NCBI GenBank assembly: GCA_024291935.2
Contig: CM044317.1
Coordinates: 20,978,230 to 21,042,229 of the forward strand
Source: Okapia johnstoni
Lineage: Eukaryota; Chordata; Mammalia; Artiodactyla; Giraffidae
DNA: 64,000 nt
Direction of reading: 5' to 3'
Within the stretch, counting starts at the first letter, position 1. Each line of letters begins with the position of its first letter. The position numbers were made by a program, and so were the translations under genes. Positions 1-11,905 of the stretch are shown piece after piece. Under the pieces are notes generated by a model that was given only the letters and a program-made list of their open reading frames with translations, made no database searches and was not told where the DNA came from.

Positions 1-719
1 AGAGAGAAATTTCATTGCAATCATTCTTAGGTGTCTCCCTTTCTCCCATGGCATGTGTCCTAGAGCCTGAAGGTTTCATGGCCCCTGGTAGGTGAGGGCT
101 GGCTGGCCTTTGGTGTATGATGAGAGTAGTTGGGGTATGATGAAGCCCTATGCTCTTGCTCCAGGCCTGGGCTCCCTAAACACAGCTGCCACTGTCCTCT
201 AGAAGGTTCTGTCCTGCCTTGGGGACAGAGCTGTGCAAGGCCCCCCCACCCCCCCCCACCTTCCTTTAAGGGAGAGAGTATCGTTTTCTCACTTTCTTAA
301 CCTCCTTCCAACCCTGAAGTTGGGCAGAACCTCTTCACTGAGTTTAGACATTAAGAAGGATAGACTGCTTCTGCCGTCATCTGGGCTAAAACACAAGCAA
401 TTACAAAGCCTGCACCTGTTTTAAATGAGCTAGACAGGAAAACTGTTGGGAGGACAAACAAAGTAAAATTCCAGAGTTGTCCTGCTGCACTGATTTGGAC
501 TCTGTCATGAAGGCAAAACACCATCCAAACACTGGTAACTATGGAAATGAAGAGAAGGAAACACATCTGAGAGACAATAAGCCCGAAGACTGTGCAGCTT
601 AGTCAGTGAGAAAAATGTAGTATGCCTCCAGGGTTTCTGAGTTGGGAGCAGCCAGAAAGCAACACGGTGAAGAGAGTGACCTGTTACTAATGTGAACTCT
701 CAAAGCCCTCGCTTGGGAT

Positions 720-900
720 GCAAAGCCCAGCTCAGCTGCTCACTGACCGTGCCACCATAGGCCGATTGACATAACTCCTCAGCCTCAGTTTCCCCATAAG
801 TAAGGTGGGGTTAAACTCATTTGGCTGTTTGGAGCATTAAGTAAAGCCATGAAAACAACGGCCATGACCTGGTGAGCATCCACTAAATGTTAGCTCTAAC
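720..900 (+). repeat. MIR SINE (old, diverged)
   Basis: The block has the MIR order: a 'gctgctcactgacc' region, then 'cctcagtttcccc', a 'taaggtggggtta' stretch, and a decayed 'gagcatccactaaatgttagct' tail. It matches the core and LINE2-like tail of mammalian-wide interspersed repeats. No target-site duplication survives, as expected for this age. Confidence 0.6.
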
Positions 901-3149
901 ATTACATAGCAGTGCCAGTAGCTAAAATGGGTGATGCTGGAGGGTGAGCCGTGCAGAGCCCCCGCTTCAGAACAGGGGGCCTTCAGGACCACTGACAGTA
1001 TCTAAGCTGAGAGATGCAGGAGGAAGGTACATGGATTCATCTGAAATGTGAAAGAGGTTGACGGCTGAAGACAGTAGTAGGTTGATAGTTGAAGATAGAT
1101 AGTAGATGATTCAGGACTGAAGACCCCAAGAAGTAGCTGAAACTTGGGCTGTGACTGAAGCCCCCCAGGGATTGTGTCAGAAGGTAGGGGGCCGGGTGCC
1201 AGGCTCACGGATCTGTTCACGCTCCCAGTTACCCTTTCACAGCATGGGCCTCGGGGTTCATCTTCAGAATGACTTGGTTGTTGTGAGATGAATACAAATA
1301 TCCAGTTTACGGCCTCCACTCCAGAGGTATAATCTCAGTTGCAGTGATCAGCTCATTGAAGTAAGATTTACTTGTCTAGGATCTACCAAATCGGGTGGGC
1401 TCCTTTCCATCAGGAATTATAGTCCTTAGAGGGGGGAAAAAAAAAAAACTTATCTGAGAGGCTGTTCGAAAACAGGGCTTGCACATCCTCTACCCAGAGG
1501 ACTCTTTCGCTGAAAGCCGGGACAGGCCTCCCGGTGTCAGGGCTTGCCCGGCTCTTTCCCACTCAAATCATTGGGGGTGGGGGAGGGGGAATAAAAGTCA
1601 GTTTGAAGAATTTACTTAAGTGAAATCTGGAGTAGCTTGAAGTGAATGAGCTGAAACTGGAGGGAAATCCCTTTGTTCAATTCTGGTTTCAGTGAATGCT
1701 CAGCAGGCAGCTAAACCAGTTCATTAACAGAGAAGAAGCCGTGTTTCTCAAACACAGCCCTCAGCAGCTAATGCCTAGAAAAACAGACTGTGACAGCCAA
1801 AAATGCATTCTAGAAATCCGAATGCTCTAGATTCAGGAAACTTTAGTTTTTGTCATCACTGAATAAAGAAATCACTTCCCCCTGAATATCTCCCCTTTAT
1901 TTAAGACAATTCACCATATGTGATCTGTTTACTGTGCACCCATCCCATTTTCTAGAAAACTGATTTTTCCTGCTTCTCTGGAGCTCAGAAATGAGTATAC
2001 TTAGAAATATTTTATGTTACAGGTTCATTTAAAAGAAAAAACTATTCTTTTATTTTAAATAAAACCCACCTAGTAGAAGCTTTTTCTCTGATTTTTGAAA
2101 TCTAAAATTCAGACCTGAAAACCAGCTTGCAAGTGGCGTACTGTCAAATGTCTACGTGTTATTTTTCCTGTCTCCGCTGCGCTTTATTAAATTGTTGTAG
2201 CCTGCACATGGTTTTTCCCCGGGGCCACGCATGCTTTCGGGTTCTCTGTTGCATTGTTAACTATTTAAGCATTAGACTCGGGCTGAGATGGCAGGGGGGA
2301 AAGGCCAAGGGACTTGATCTCCTCCCTGCCAGAGTTCTCCGCTTTCACTGGTGCTGCTTACATTGAACAGCTTAAGAATAAGCTCCTGTGTGAGCCCTCG
2401 GAGGCCGAGGGGCATTGTTGAATTCAGAAAGGAATCGCTTTCTTTTCGTGATAATTTGAATATTTTGACAATGCAGCTAAGCTACTCCGCTGCCTGGTTT
2501 GCGTACTTCGTGTCATGTGTGCCCTTTCTGGTGAAGCTGAAGAGAGCCCCTGCCTCTCTGAATTCATAAGTTGGCATTGTCCATGGGTGAGATGGGTAGG
2601 AGCAAAGGAGGAATCATCCAGAAGAATTCTGCTTTCTTTCATGTTTTTTTCAAGCTCTTAAAATAATTAATATAGGCCTTTGGAGACTACCCAATTAAAC
2701 CACCACAATAAATACTGAGCATTTTGAGATGAGAGATGGACCATGAAGATGATTTGTGACATGTTTATACATGCAAAGCAAGGAATACATTTAAAACAAA
2801 TACTCTGGATGATTCAGAGAACCTGTTCGCCTCCAGCTTTTTCCCTAAATTGTGGTGGCGTATTTTTAGACTCTTGTTGTCTGAAAATGGCCCTAATTTT
2901 TCCATTTGTAACTTACAAGGAGGTTACTCATAATAAATGGACATTGCCTTTTTGATCAAATTAAGAAAGCAGGCAACCCAGTGAATAAATCCCTTAGGTG
3001 AGATGTAATTGGCTGTTACGTAATAGATTTACCTTTGTACTAGTAAAGAAAATCCCGAAAAGCTTTGCCCCTAAGAGTTTCGACTGGCTGGAATAGTCTT
3101 AGCTGGAAGAAGCTGACTTTTATAATTAATTGGTGAACAGAGATACCTA

Positions 3150-3345
3150 TTTCCAAATGCTCATCAGGGATGGTGGTGCAAAGCTGGCTGTAGACTTTTT
3201 CTGCAGACTTCATGAGGACCTAAGTTCCAGGGCCCCAGTGCTGCTGTCAGTTTGTGTTTAGTTTGTGCTGTGGCCTGGGAATGTGTATTTCTAAAAGATT
3301 GCCCTGGTAATTCTAACGTAGTCGGGTTTGGTAACCACTGAATCA
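3150..3345 (+). repeat. MER5-like hAT DNA transposon remnant
   Basis: The right part resembles the MER5A consensus end ('cctgggaatgtgtatttcta' followed by a decayed 'ggtaaccactgaatc' terminus). The left part is more diverged. This is a non-autonomous hAT-Charlie relic with no coding capacity. Confidence 0.45.
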
Positions 3346-4073
3346 TGTATGCAAATTGCAGACTTCAGCCTTTTCACCCTGCGCATTTGATAAATCTGTA
3401 TGAAGATAGGAAGCTTTTTATATGAAGCTTTTGTTGAAAATGAGTGCCTATTGGTTGTTGCTGATTTTTTTCAATTCATAATTTGCTTTAGGCTCTGTTA
3501 TTGCATGGATTTGCATACCTGTTTTATGGTATTCTAATACTGATGGTTTAAAAAAAATGCCATTTCCTCTGAGTGCTCTTTTGAATATTTTATGTAAGCA
3601 ATTTCATGTGTTTTCTCCACTTGCAGAAAGCAGGGAGAAACATCAGGGTTTTTCTAATCCACTTGCAAGTAGGACAAAGATTATAATATAAATACTTAAA
3701 GATCTTCTTGGGCAAGATTATATGAAATACTGAAAATCTTTTGTTACGATATTATGAACTTTAGCACACCTTTTAAGTATATCAAATAATCTCAATGTTG
3801 AATACTTTTACCGTGTGGTATATCTGCGACATTTTAAAATTAAGAGTGGTGGGTCTATTGAAGTATTATACCCTAGGATTTTAAAATTTGAAATTGATCT
3901 GTCATCTATTAAAATACCTAAAAAGCAGTAGAAAATGTCCTCTGTATATTCACAGTTGTGTGTGTGTGCACGCACGTGTGCTTTTGAAGTAAGCAAGCTC
4001 AAGTTGCCACATGGGGGGAGGGGTTGTTTTTCTCGCTTCACTCACTGAAGGTGTGCAAGATCTCTTCTTACAG

Positions 4074-4144
4074 GTTTGAGGCCTCAAACCTTCCGAGAGG
4101 ACTCCCTGACTGCCTTGGAGCTGACGTTTCCTGTCACCGAGTAG
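4074..4144 (+). other. PLAGL1: Candidate non-coding 5' UTR exon of PLAGL1
   Basis: A 71-base block is preceded by a good acceptor (pyrimidine-rich 'tctcttcttacag') and followed by the donor 'gtacgc' at 4145. A second possible donor, 'gtaggt', starts at 4141. The block lies on the same strand as PLAGL1 and about 15 kb before its first coding exon. PLAGL1 is known to use several untranslated 5' exons. No transcript is available here, so the call rests on splice-site quality, strand and position. It could be a chance pair of splice-like sites. Confidence 0.4.
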
Positions 4145-7100
4145 GTACGCAAGCCATGATTGCTTTTAAAAATTATTTCTATCTGCGTATGTATATTAGT
4201 AACTGCTTGGAACCACATAGTAAAATAAGTCAAGGATGTGCAGGAGGTTCAAGGCACGTCAAAAAGGCTAAATACCTTTTCCCCTCAAACTGTGAAGCAC
4301 CTTAGAATGGCATTGTTTTAACCTTTTCTTTTTAAAAAGCATTAGGATCCTCTGTGTTTCAGGGAATCAGATCCTGCAATTAGCAACTTCTCGTATCCTC
4401 TGCTGTCCCCCACCCATAGCCCTGATAATACCTGCAAATCTCTGGAATTTTCTGCTGTCAACCTGTCAGTTCAAAAGCTTTAAAGCTGCCCTATCTCCAC
4501 TCCCAACTTGTGTACATAAGAAGAGGTGTAAAGGTTGCCTCCCATTTGTGGAAGATGTTGACTGATAAGCCTAAGGAAGATGCCAGTCACGTACAAGTTG
4601 CCCTAGGGACTCCAGCTCCAGCTTCCTAGGCTTTGTTGGGAAATACTGCTATAAAAGCTACTGCCAAAGTCAGAGGCTGTGTAGACAGCTTAGCCGGGGG
4701 CAACGGCAAGGTGGAAGTGGGGAATGTTCCGCTTAGCTCAGAACACCCGGGTCAGGCCTCTGGTCACCATGTTGTCATCAGTCATGACATTAAGGGGAGT
4801 TAACCCTGTGCATTAGGTACTTTGCTTGGTATAGTACATTACCTGTCGTATCTTTTTCTTAGTGCCTACCCACAAAGAACTTAAGTCTCTGGACCTCAGC
4901 TTCCTCATCTATTAAGTGGGGATAAAGATGCCTTTCTAGCCTATCTCACAGGGCTGTTAGATGGACATTAGTAGACAAAGGAGCATGAGAGGACTTTGAA
5001 TTCAACTGAAATGTGGTATTGTTTTACTAAGGTTATTTTGGTTCTGTTTGAAGTAGAGTTGTCTTAAATAATATTTTGATTTATTGGCTGAGAAATTGAA
5101 ATCCATCCCAATGTGGCTAACATATCTACTAGAAACTGAGAAAGGCAGTTCTAATTAGTTGGGGGGTGCGGGGTCTGGCCATTTTATCTTCTGGTCACGG
5201 TGCGATTAACGTTGAAAAACTGTATGATAACCAGCTAGATCCTGGAATATGACTGCCAAGTATTGGATGGTGAGTCCATGGGCTGAAGACAGAGGGTGGT
5301 GAACAGCCTAGGCCCTGTGCGTCTCTGCAGCTGAGTGGGACAAGCCCAGGCAGCCTGGATGGGGCAGTTCGCTCGGCAGGCAGGGAGGGAAGTGAGGCAT
5401 CGCTCTAGGCTACTGGGAAGGAGCAGCAAGCATGTGGCGGGAAATTGGGCTTTATTGTAAGGAAGGTGCCTGGCCCCCGGGGCGACAGGAGCACAGACCG
5501 GCAGATTGAAGCCCCACATGGGATGGGTTGGGGATGGACCACACATGTGGATTGCCAGGACAGCTACTTAGAGAGGTTCACATTCCTCCCCATTGAACCA
5601 GCTATGATTGTAATGGTTTGTTAAACAAACAAAGGACCTAAAGCTGTGAATGGGGGAGGAAAAGGCTTAAGGTGAAAAGGAGAGGAGGCTCTGTTTGTTA
5701 GTGTTCCACTCTTTTTAAGCCTTCTCCCCCATTTCCTCAACATTCCTTTCTCCCTTTCAGAAAGGGCAGTGCGGTAACTTGCAAAAGTTAGCGCCTTGTG
5801 TCTCCAGCCCCGTTTCCTTTTAAACTGGAAACGTCTATCCCCTTACAAAGCAAAGACAAAATGAGAAACCGGGGTCGTCTTAAAGGAATAAGGATACATA
5901 TTTTTATATTTCTAACAAAGTGTTTCTGGGTGAACAATTGGCTTGGCATCCTTATGGGATGTGCCGTGGAAGGCAAAGAGAAAGTTCTCACTCAAGCACT
6001 GGGTAGTAACTCTGTCCCATAAATAAGGCAGGTGGCCACAGAGGTGGGCAGCCCTCTGGTCCTGGAGGGAGGGGAGTGAGCGTTGCGTGGGTGCAGCAGT
6101 TTTACTTTTTTATCCCTTGCCTGTTTACACAGTTTATGGTCAAGTGAGTTCTGGATGTTCATCCATTGCAAATGCTTAGGGGGAGGTGGGAGAAGCTGTA
6201 AATTGTCTTTTAAAACTGCCAGTTACATTTGTGTCCATTCAGTTAATCAGATTAGGTCTCAGGACTTCCTTGTGGGGAAGAAAAAGGAACCATTTAGATT
6301 TTGCCAACAGTACTGTTACATGTGCTATACATTATCCCTAGGGGAGGGATCCGTCCTCACTTGTAATTTTTTTGTGCATAGCAGTTTGTCCATGCAGCAT
6401 CTTCCCTTTCTCTGGCTCCCAGGTTCCTCTGCCTGGCGCACCAGCCCCCCAGCATGTTCAGGGCACTGCCTCCTTTATAGGCCCATCTTCCTGCTCCTCT
6501 TCTTACGCTCACACGTGTCTTCCAGCCAAACTAGACCACGGGATCCACACTGCCCTGTCCTGCTTCAGGCCTCTCTGCTTTTACATGATTTTCACTTGGC
6601 CTGAAATAGACCTTCTCCCTTTTCTCCACCTGGTTTGCTCTAAACCCAGCGTAGGTAGTCAAAAAAGAAAACTTAGAAAGTACAGATATTCAGAGAGAAA
6701 AAACAAAGTCCTCTCTAATTTGGCCCCCCAGCAACCCTTTGCTGACACATTGTTTTCGGTACTTTCAGTCCTTTTTTATTTTTTTAATTTAGAGACTGTT
6801 GTTTTAGGACAAAACAGTCCACTCAAGTCTTGCGCATCCTTTCCTGATCACACGTTGTAACTTTCAAGGTTCCGTCAAGAGATTTGAACTCAGGAATCTG
6901 GCTTCCCATCACCTCTGTGACTCGTGAGCTTTTCTTGTTTCTTTTCTCAGCGTGAGCCTTTGCCCTCACACACTTCCTGGGAAGGAATTGGGCTTTTCTT
7001 TTCCCTACAATAGTCACCGTATTAGGACAATAGACCCGGCCGATAATTAGGGAAGTTTGGTTCCTCGGTGCCCTACTCTTAGAGTCCTAGGAAGGATCTC

Positions 7101-8533
7101 CACTGTCAGCTATAGAAACACACCTCAAAGGCCGTAAAGGGGAAGAGTCGCAGCTTTGTTGGGAGGGAGGAGGGGATATATTTCCAGCTGTCACAAAGGA
7201 GTATCCCTGCCACTGACTTTAATGACTAGAAAATCTTCTCCTAATACCAGAGGCTCTTGTCTGGATTTCAAGTCTGCGCTCCACCCCTCCCCCCACCTCC
7301 CCCAACGTGCTACCTAGAGTTCATTAACAGTCTTCCTGAAACATTCCGTCCCATCTCAGCTTAAGAACCAGGCCTGGGCCTCGCTTTTGCCTCTCGGGAT
7401 GCACATACCTATTTTGCTTGCTTGGCGACCTTTGTCTGTTTCTTCCTAAAAGTTCATATTTAAAAACACCTTGTAAGAGGTTGGTCGGGGAGGATTTCAG
7501 ACTCTGTAAAGATATTTCCTTTCCCTCTCCTCAGCCTGATGGATGTTAAGCTGAGTGACCATCCCGTCGAGGTGCTTTGGCCCTGTCTGGGGGGCCCTGA
7601 GCTGTGTAAGCCCCCTGCTTCCACTCCATACAGGTGCGGGAGGCAGTGGGGTCCTTATAGGCTGCTTTCAGGTGACACCTCTGGGAGCCTGGCTCCTGGT
7701 CAACAGTCCCCTTTTGCCCTTGGTGGTTTGGTTTTTCTCAGTCCTCTGTGGCTCGTTGAGGCTCATACTCCTGGGCTTGTGCTTTTTCCAGTGCTTCCTC
7801 CCCTCCCAGTCAAAGCAGAGCTATGGGCGTTCTCTCTCTGTGTCTGCCTGTGCCACTCCCCACCAGTTACATATTATCTTCCATCTGCTAAACACATTAT
7901 GACAACAAAAGGCTCTCATCTGTTTAAAAAAAAAAAAAAAAGAAAAAGGCCTACCTCTTCTAGTAGGAGAAAGTGGGTAACCAGACAGGATTTTTGAGCT
8001 GTTAGGGTCTTGGTTTGTACTATCACCATCTAGAAATTATTTGGAACATCTCATCAAGTTTTTTAAAATGCAGACTGAATTCTTATTTTGCTTCTTTTTA
8101 TCACCATGGACTTGTCACTGCACTGTCTTACCTAAGAGGAACTGAGGGAATTTAAAGGCAGAAGGCTTCTTCTGTTCCTGAAGCCTCCGAGAATTACATG
8201 CCCCCACGAGCCTGCTTCCCTCAGGCTCCACAGTGCAGAGTAGATCTTCTAAGAGGGGATCAATCTAGCTGCAGCCTGTGACAGAGAAAACAGACCCCAC
8301 CCTACCCCCAGGACACCCCACTGTGCACGCCAAAGCACTCCGGGGAAGGACCAGCATGTGAGCTACTGACAGACTGAGGACACCCACGCAGAGCCCAGGG
8401 TACTTTATAAAGTCATTTATAGAAGCCACACTCAGAATAGTATCCACTTCCCTGCAGCCACGTACCGTTCGCTGTTACTTAGTTGGAAGATAACCTCAGC
8501 ACCTCCTCCGTTCTGGAGGTCTCCTTGCTGGCC
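4145..8533 (+). other. Non-coding interval, probable PLAGL1 5' intron
   Basis: A MIR copy lies near 4856-4985 and a poly-A run near 7926-7941. The open frames at 6083-6604 and 7539-7997 have no recognisable domain, low-complexity or Cys/Ser-rich composition and no splice context suggesting exons. No other genes are seen. Confidence 0.55.
4856..4985 (+). repeat. MIR SINE
   Basis: The block contains the MIR core features 'ctcagcttcctcatct', 'aagtggggataa' and 'tcacagggctgtta' in the consensus order and orientation. It is diverged and truncated. Confidence 0.65.
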
Positions 8534-8548
8534 TGAATGCCCATTGGT

Positions 8549-8758
8549 GCTGCTGCTGTTTATTCAGTCATGTCCGATTCTTTGTGACCCCGTGGACTGT
8601 AGGTTGCCAGGCTCCTCTGTTCATGGGATTTCCCAGGCAGGAATACTGGAGTGGGTTGTCATTTCCTTCTCCAGGGGATCTTCCTGACCCAGGAATCTAA
8701 CCTGGGTCTCCTGCATTGGAAGGTGGGTTCTTTATCACTGAGCCACCAGGGAAGCCCC
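8549..8758 (-). mobile_element. Bov-tA SINE (ruminant tRNA-derived), minus strand
   Basis: Read on the minus strand it begins with the tRNA-like head ('ggggcttccctggtggctc') and continues through the B-box-like region, 'ctggagaaggaaatgac' and the BovB-like tail ending in GCAGCAGCA. Flanks 8535-8548 (gaatgcccattggt) and 8759-8773 (gaatacccattaggt) are a slightly decayed target-site duplication. It is the only ruminant-specific SINE I find in the first 27 kb. Confidence 0.9.
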
Positions 8759-8914
8759 GAATACCCATTAGGTACCATTAAACTCAACACAGCTAAAAAC
8801 AAACTCCAAATCCCTGTTTTGCTAGGTTTTTCTTCTGGGTCTTGATCTTTCTTTCCCTCTCCACCATCACTTTCCCCTCTTTCCTTTAAACTTTTCTAAA
8901 TTCTTATTTGACTA

Positions 8915-9700
8915 CAGTGGTCCCTCCTTGTCTGAGATTTCCCTTTCCATGATTTCAGTTACCCATGTGACCATGGTCTGAAAATGGAAGATTCCAGAAT
9001 AAATAAATCATCAATTTTAAATTGCACACCATTCTGAGTAGCATGATGAAGTGGTTGTGCCAGCCTATTCATACTACCCGGGACATGAATCTTTTCCTTC
9101 TCCCAGCATATCCTGCCTGGTGGTCATTAGTTGCCAGCTCAGTTATCGGACTGACTGTGGGTATCACAGGGTTACCTGTGTTCAGGTAACCCTTGTTTTA
9201 CTTAATAAGCGCAAAAGTGATGATGCTGGCAATTTGGATGAGCCAACAAGAAGCCATAAAGTGCTTCCTTTAAGTGAAAAGATGAAAGTTAAAACTTCAT
9301 AAAGAGAAAAATCATATGCTTACATTGCTAAGATGGAATCTTCTATCTGAAATTGGGAGGAAGGAAAAAAATTTGTGCTAGTTTTGCTGTTGCACTTCAA
9401 ACCGCAAACATTACAGCTGAGGTTCATGATAAGTGCTTAGAAAAAGACATTACATTTGTACAATAAGATATTTTGGGAAAAATATTTTGAAAGGGGAACC
9501 CCATTCTTGCAACTTCGAGTATGGTGTTTTGTTGTAATGGTTCCATTTTACCATTGTTGTTAATTCCTAGTTGTGCCTAATTTCTAAATCAAGCTTTGTC
9601 ATAGGTATGTATGTATAGGAAAAAACATAAGGTTTGGCAGTTGTCTCAGGCATCCCCTGAGGGTCTTGAACGTATCCCCTGTGGATAAGGGGGCCAACTG
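8915..9700 (+). mobile_element. pogo/Tigger-type (MER2/Tigger2-like) DNA transposon, decayed
   Basis: Imperfect terminal inverted repeats are visible: the left end starts CAGTGGTCCCTCCTT and the right end, read in reverse complement, starts CAGTTGGCCCCCTTA. TA dinucleotides at 8913-8914 and 9701-9702 match the TA target duplication of Tc1/mariner-pogo elements. Inside, a plus-strand frame around 9205-9300 reads KRKSDDAGNLDEP and then KVLPLSEKMKV, matching the N-terminal DNA-binding start of Tigger transposases. The frame stops soon after, and the element is far shorter than an autonomous one. It is an inactive internally deleted relic. Confidence 0.85.
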
Positions 9701-9702
9701 TA

Positions 9703-10859
9703 ATAGATGCCTCTTGTCCCGCTCCCTAGTCACTAGTCCTAGGATTCCCTGCCCCTTGCAGTTTGGCTCCTGTTGGTTTTTGTAGCTCTCGGAGGCTTAG
9801 ATTCTTGTGCTGTTTATGCCTTTCCCATCACTGCCTCCTGTTCCTGTTGAGACAGTGTTTCATTGGCATTTTTGTACTTGTGTCTACTCCTCTCTCTACG
9901 TCTCTCACTCTTACCTCCACATAAACTGGAGTTAGTGGCTGCCCTTGACTGACTAGGTTAGTCAGTCTGCTACAACATTCCAGCAAAAAAGCCACCTTCT
10001 CCCAGTGCAGCAGAGCAGTACATCACCAGCACTTCATGACTTGGTCTCTGTCTCTCCAGCCTGTTTGTCCCTGGTGCCTGCATGTTTACATTCGTGTCTA
10101 GTCATACTGAAGTAGTTACTTTCATGTACCTTGTGTTGATTCCCTTGGCCTGAAATTGACCACTTCCCTTTGAATACCAGGTAAAGTTGCCGGCTCAGCT
10201 TAAATTTTGGCTTCTCCATGAAATCTCTCCTCATCCCCCAAGTGAGAGAAGTTATTCCTTCAACAATCATAGGGTAAATGTATAAGGGAAATTATTTTAA
10301 TGGTGGACCAATAGATGAAATCTGGATAAATTCTTATCCATTCTGAGTTTCAATGATTGTTTTCACTTTTTTTCGTGTGTGAGTCTTTATAGAGTAGTTT
10401 AATTGCATCATGTCTTACTTCCTAAGGAAAACAGCATCGTAGAATGCAAAAAGCCTCACTCCAGTCTTGGGTGTTGTCTCTTTCCCTTTCACTGGGCATT
10501 ATTTGGTTTTGCCTGACTTTCTGGTTTTTGCCAGTCTAATTGGGGGTGTGTGTGTTAAGAAATAAAACAAAAAATGTCAGATGTGATAAGTGCATGACAC
10601 AAGAAAAGAAAGAAAGTCAGGAAACAGGGGCATAAGGTGTGTCAGGGGCAGGGTGGAGTTGGTCCCAGATTAAATTAATCAGGATTGTAGTTTTGCCAGT
10701 CAAGAAGAGGGAAAACCCAAAGAATAAAATATATAAGGAAGATGATTTTAATGATGGAACACGATTTGAAACCTGGATAAAATTGTACATATTTTCATTT
10801 GTTTTATTGACGATTTGAGTTTCTCTGTGAAATACCTTTTTATTTTTTCTTGCCTGAAG
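9703..10859. other. Non-coding interval, no recognised gene
   Basis: AT-rich intronic sequence lies between the Tigger-type element and an L1 remnant. I see no exon-like splice context. The sentence-like similarity between 10266-10310 and 10725-10780 (both with 'ataaggaa', 'gatttTaatg' and 'ggataaa' elements) may be a diverged local duplication. Confidence 0.5.
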
Positions 10860-11905
10860 GTTTAAAGGTTTAAAGTTTTGCTTTAAACATTAAGTCTGTA
10901 ATCTTTCTGGGATTAATTTTATGTAGATGTATGGTAGGAATCCAGTTTCCTTATTTTCCATATGGATAATCGAATATTAAGTAGTCTGTGCTTTCCCCAG
11001 TGATTGCAATGCCAGCCCTGTTGTGTATTATGTTCCATACAAAAGGGGGGATCTGTTTCTAGGCTATTCATTCTACTCTCATTGGTCTGCCTGTCTAATC
11101 CTGTGCCTATATCATACTGCCTTAATTACTGTAGCTTTTTAAAAAATGTTTTTATCTGTTATCTTTCACCATTTCCTCTTTGATCAGTTTATAGGATGAT
11201 GAGTATGATCCAGTTGAATGGGGAGTCTTGACTACTCTTGATTTTTCCTCCTCAATATAAAAGTTTAGAACGATCTTGTCAAGTTCCAACAAAGAACCTT
11301 GTTGAATTTTTATTAGAACTTCATTGAATCAGTATATTAATATGAAGATAACTAGATAACTGAATATTACAATAATACTATCTGTATTTCTCTATTCATG
11401 AACATGGTATGTTTCTCAATTTATTTAGGTTTTCTTTTATGTCTTTCAGTAGAATTTTATAGTTTCTCCATAACTATTTTGTTTATCTTTGGTTAGACTT
11501 ACTTTAGATAGGTTTGCTTTGTGGCTAACTAATTTTAAATTATATTCTGTTTGCTGGCATTTAGAAATGCAATTGATTTTGTATTTTGACTTTTGTAACC
11601 CAATACCTTGTCAGACTTCCTAATTCTCACATTCTATGTGTGGATTCTTTGGGGTTTTCTGTATAGATAGTCATCTGTAAATATTGAAATATTTATTCTA
11701 TTCCAATTTTAAGTCTTTTTATTGCTTTATCGTATGAACCACAACTTCTAATACAAATCTTTAACCAGAAACGGTGATGATAGGCACCTTTTTCATATAG
11801 CAAAGATGGTGAACTGTTTCATTAACTTAAAAATTATCTCTTCTTTCCTGCTTCTTAGTCTAATGATATATATTTTAACCATTTAACCTATGGATGATTT
11901 TACTC
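10860..11905 (-). mobile_element. L1 LINE fragment, antisense ORF2 region, old
   Basis: The plus strand shows typical reverse-complement L1 ORF2 phrases, including 'ctgggattaattttatgtag', 'tattccattggtctg'-like sequence near 11080, 'ccttaattactgtagctttt' and 'gcacctttttcatatag'. Many substitutions and indels interrupt all frames. It is an ancient 5'-truncated fragment with no coding capacity. Confidence 0.75.

Larger units (their letters stand above)
1..4073. other. Non-coding sequence upstream of candidate PLAGL1 5' exon (intron or upstream region)
   Basis: I find no convincing coding exon here. The short open frames lack recognisable domains. Visible content is a C-rich run near 240-260, an old MIR near 720-900, a G/A tract near 1430-1450 and a MER5-like remnant near 3150-3345. 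The stretch from about 1.65 to 2.75 kb has few simple repeats and no recognised transposon, so it could include conserved regulatory DNA, but this cannot be shown from one sequence. Confidence 0.6.

Noticed and set aside
6083..6860. Overlapping open frames of 173 and 162 codons as a possible gene
   Set aside because: They overlap in different frames, have no recognisable domain, and are rich in Ser, Cys and Leu as expected from pyrimidine-rich non-coding DNA. No exon-like splice context is visible.
7539..7997. 152-codon open frame as a possible gene
   Set aside because: The frame ends by reading through a poly-A run as a Lys run and matches no family; a competing frame of similar length overlaps it.
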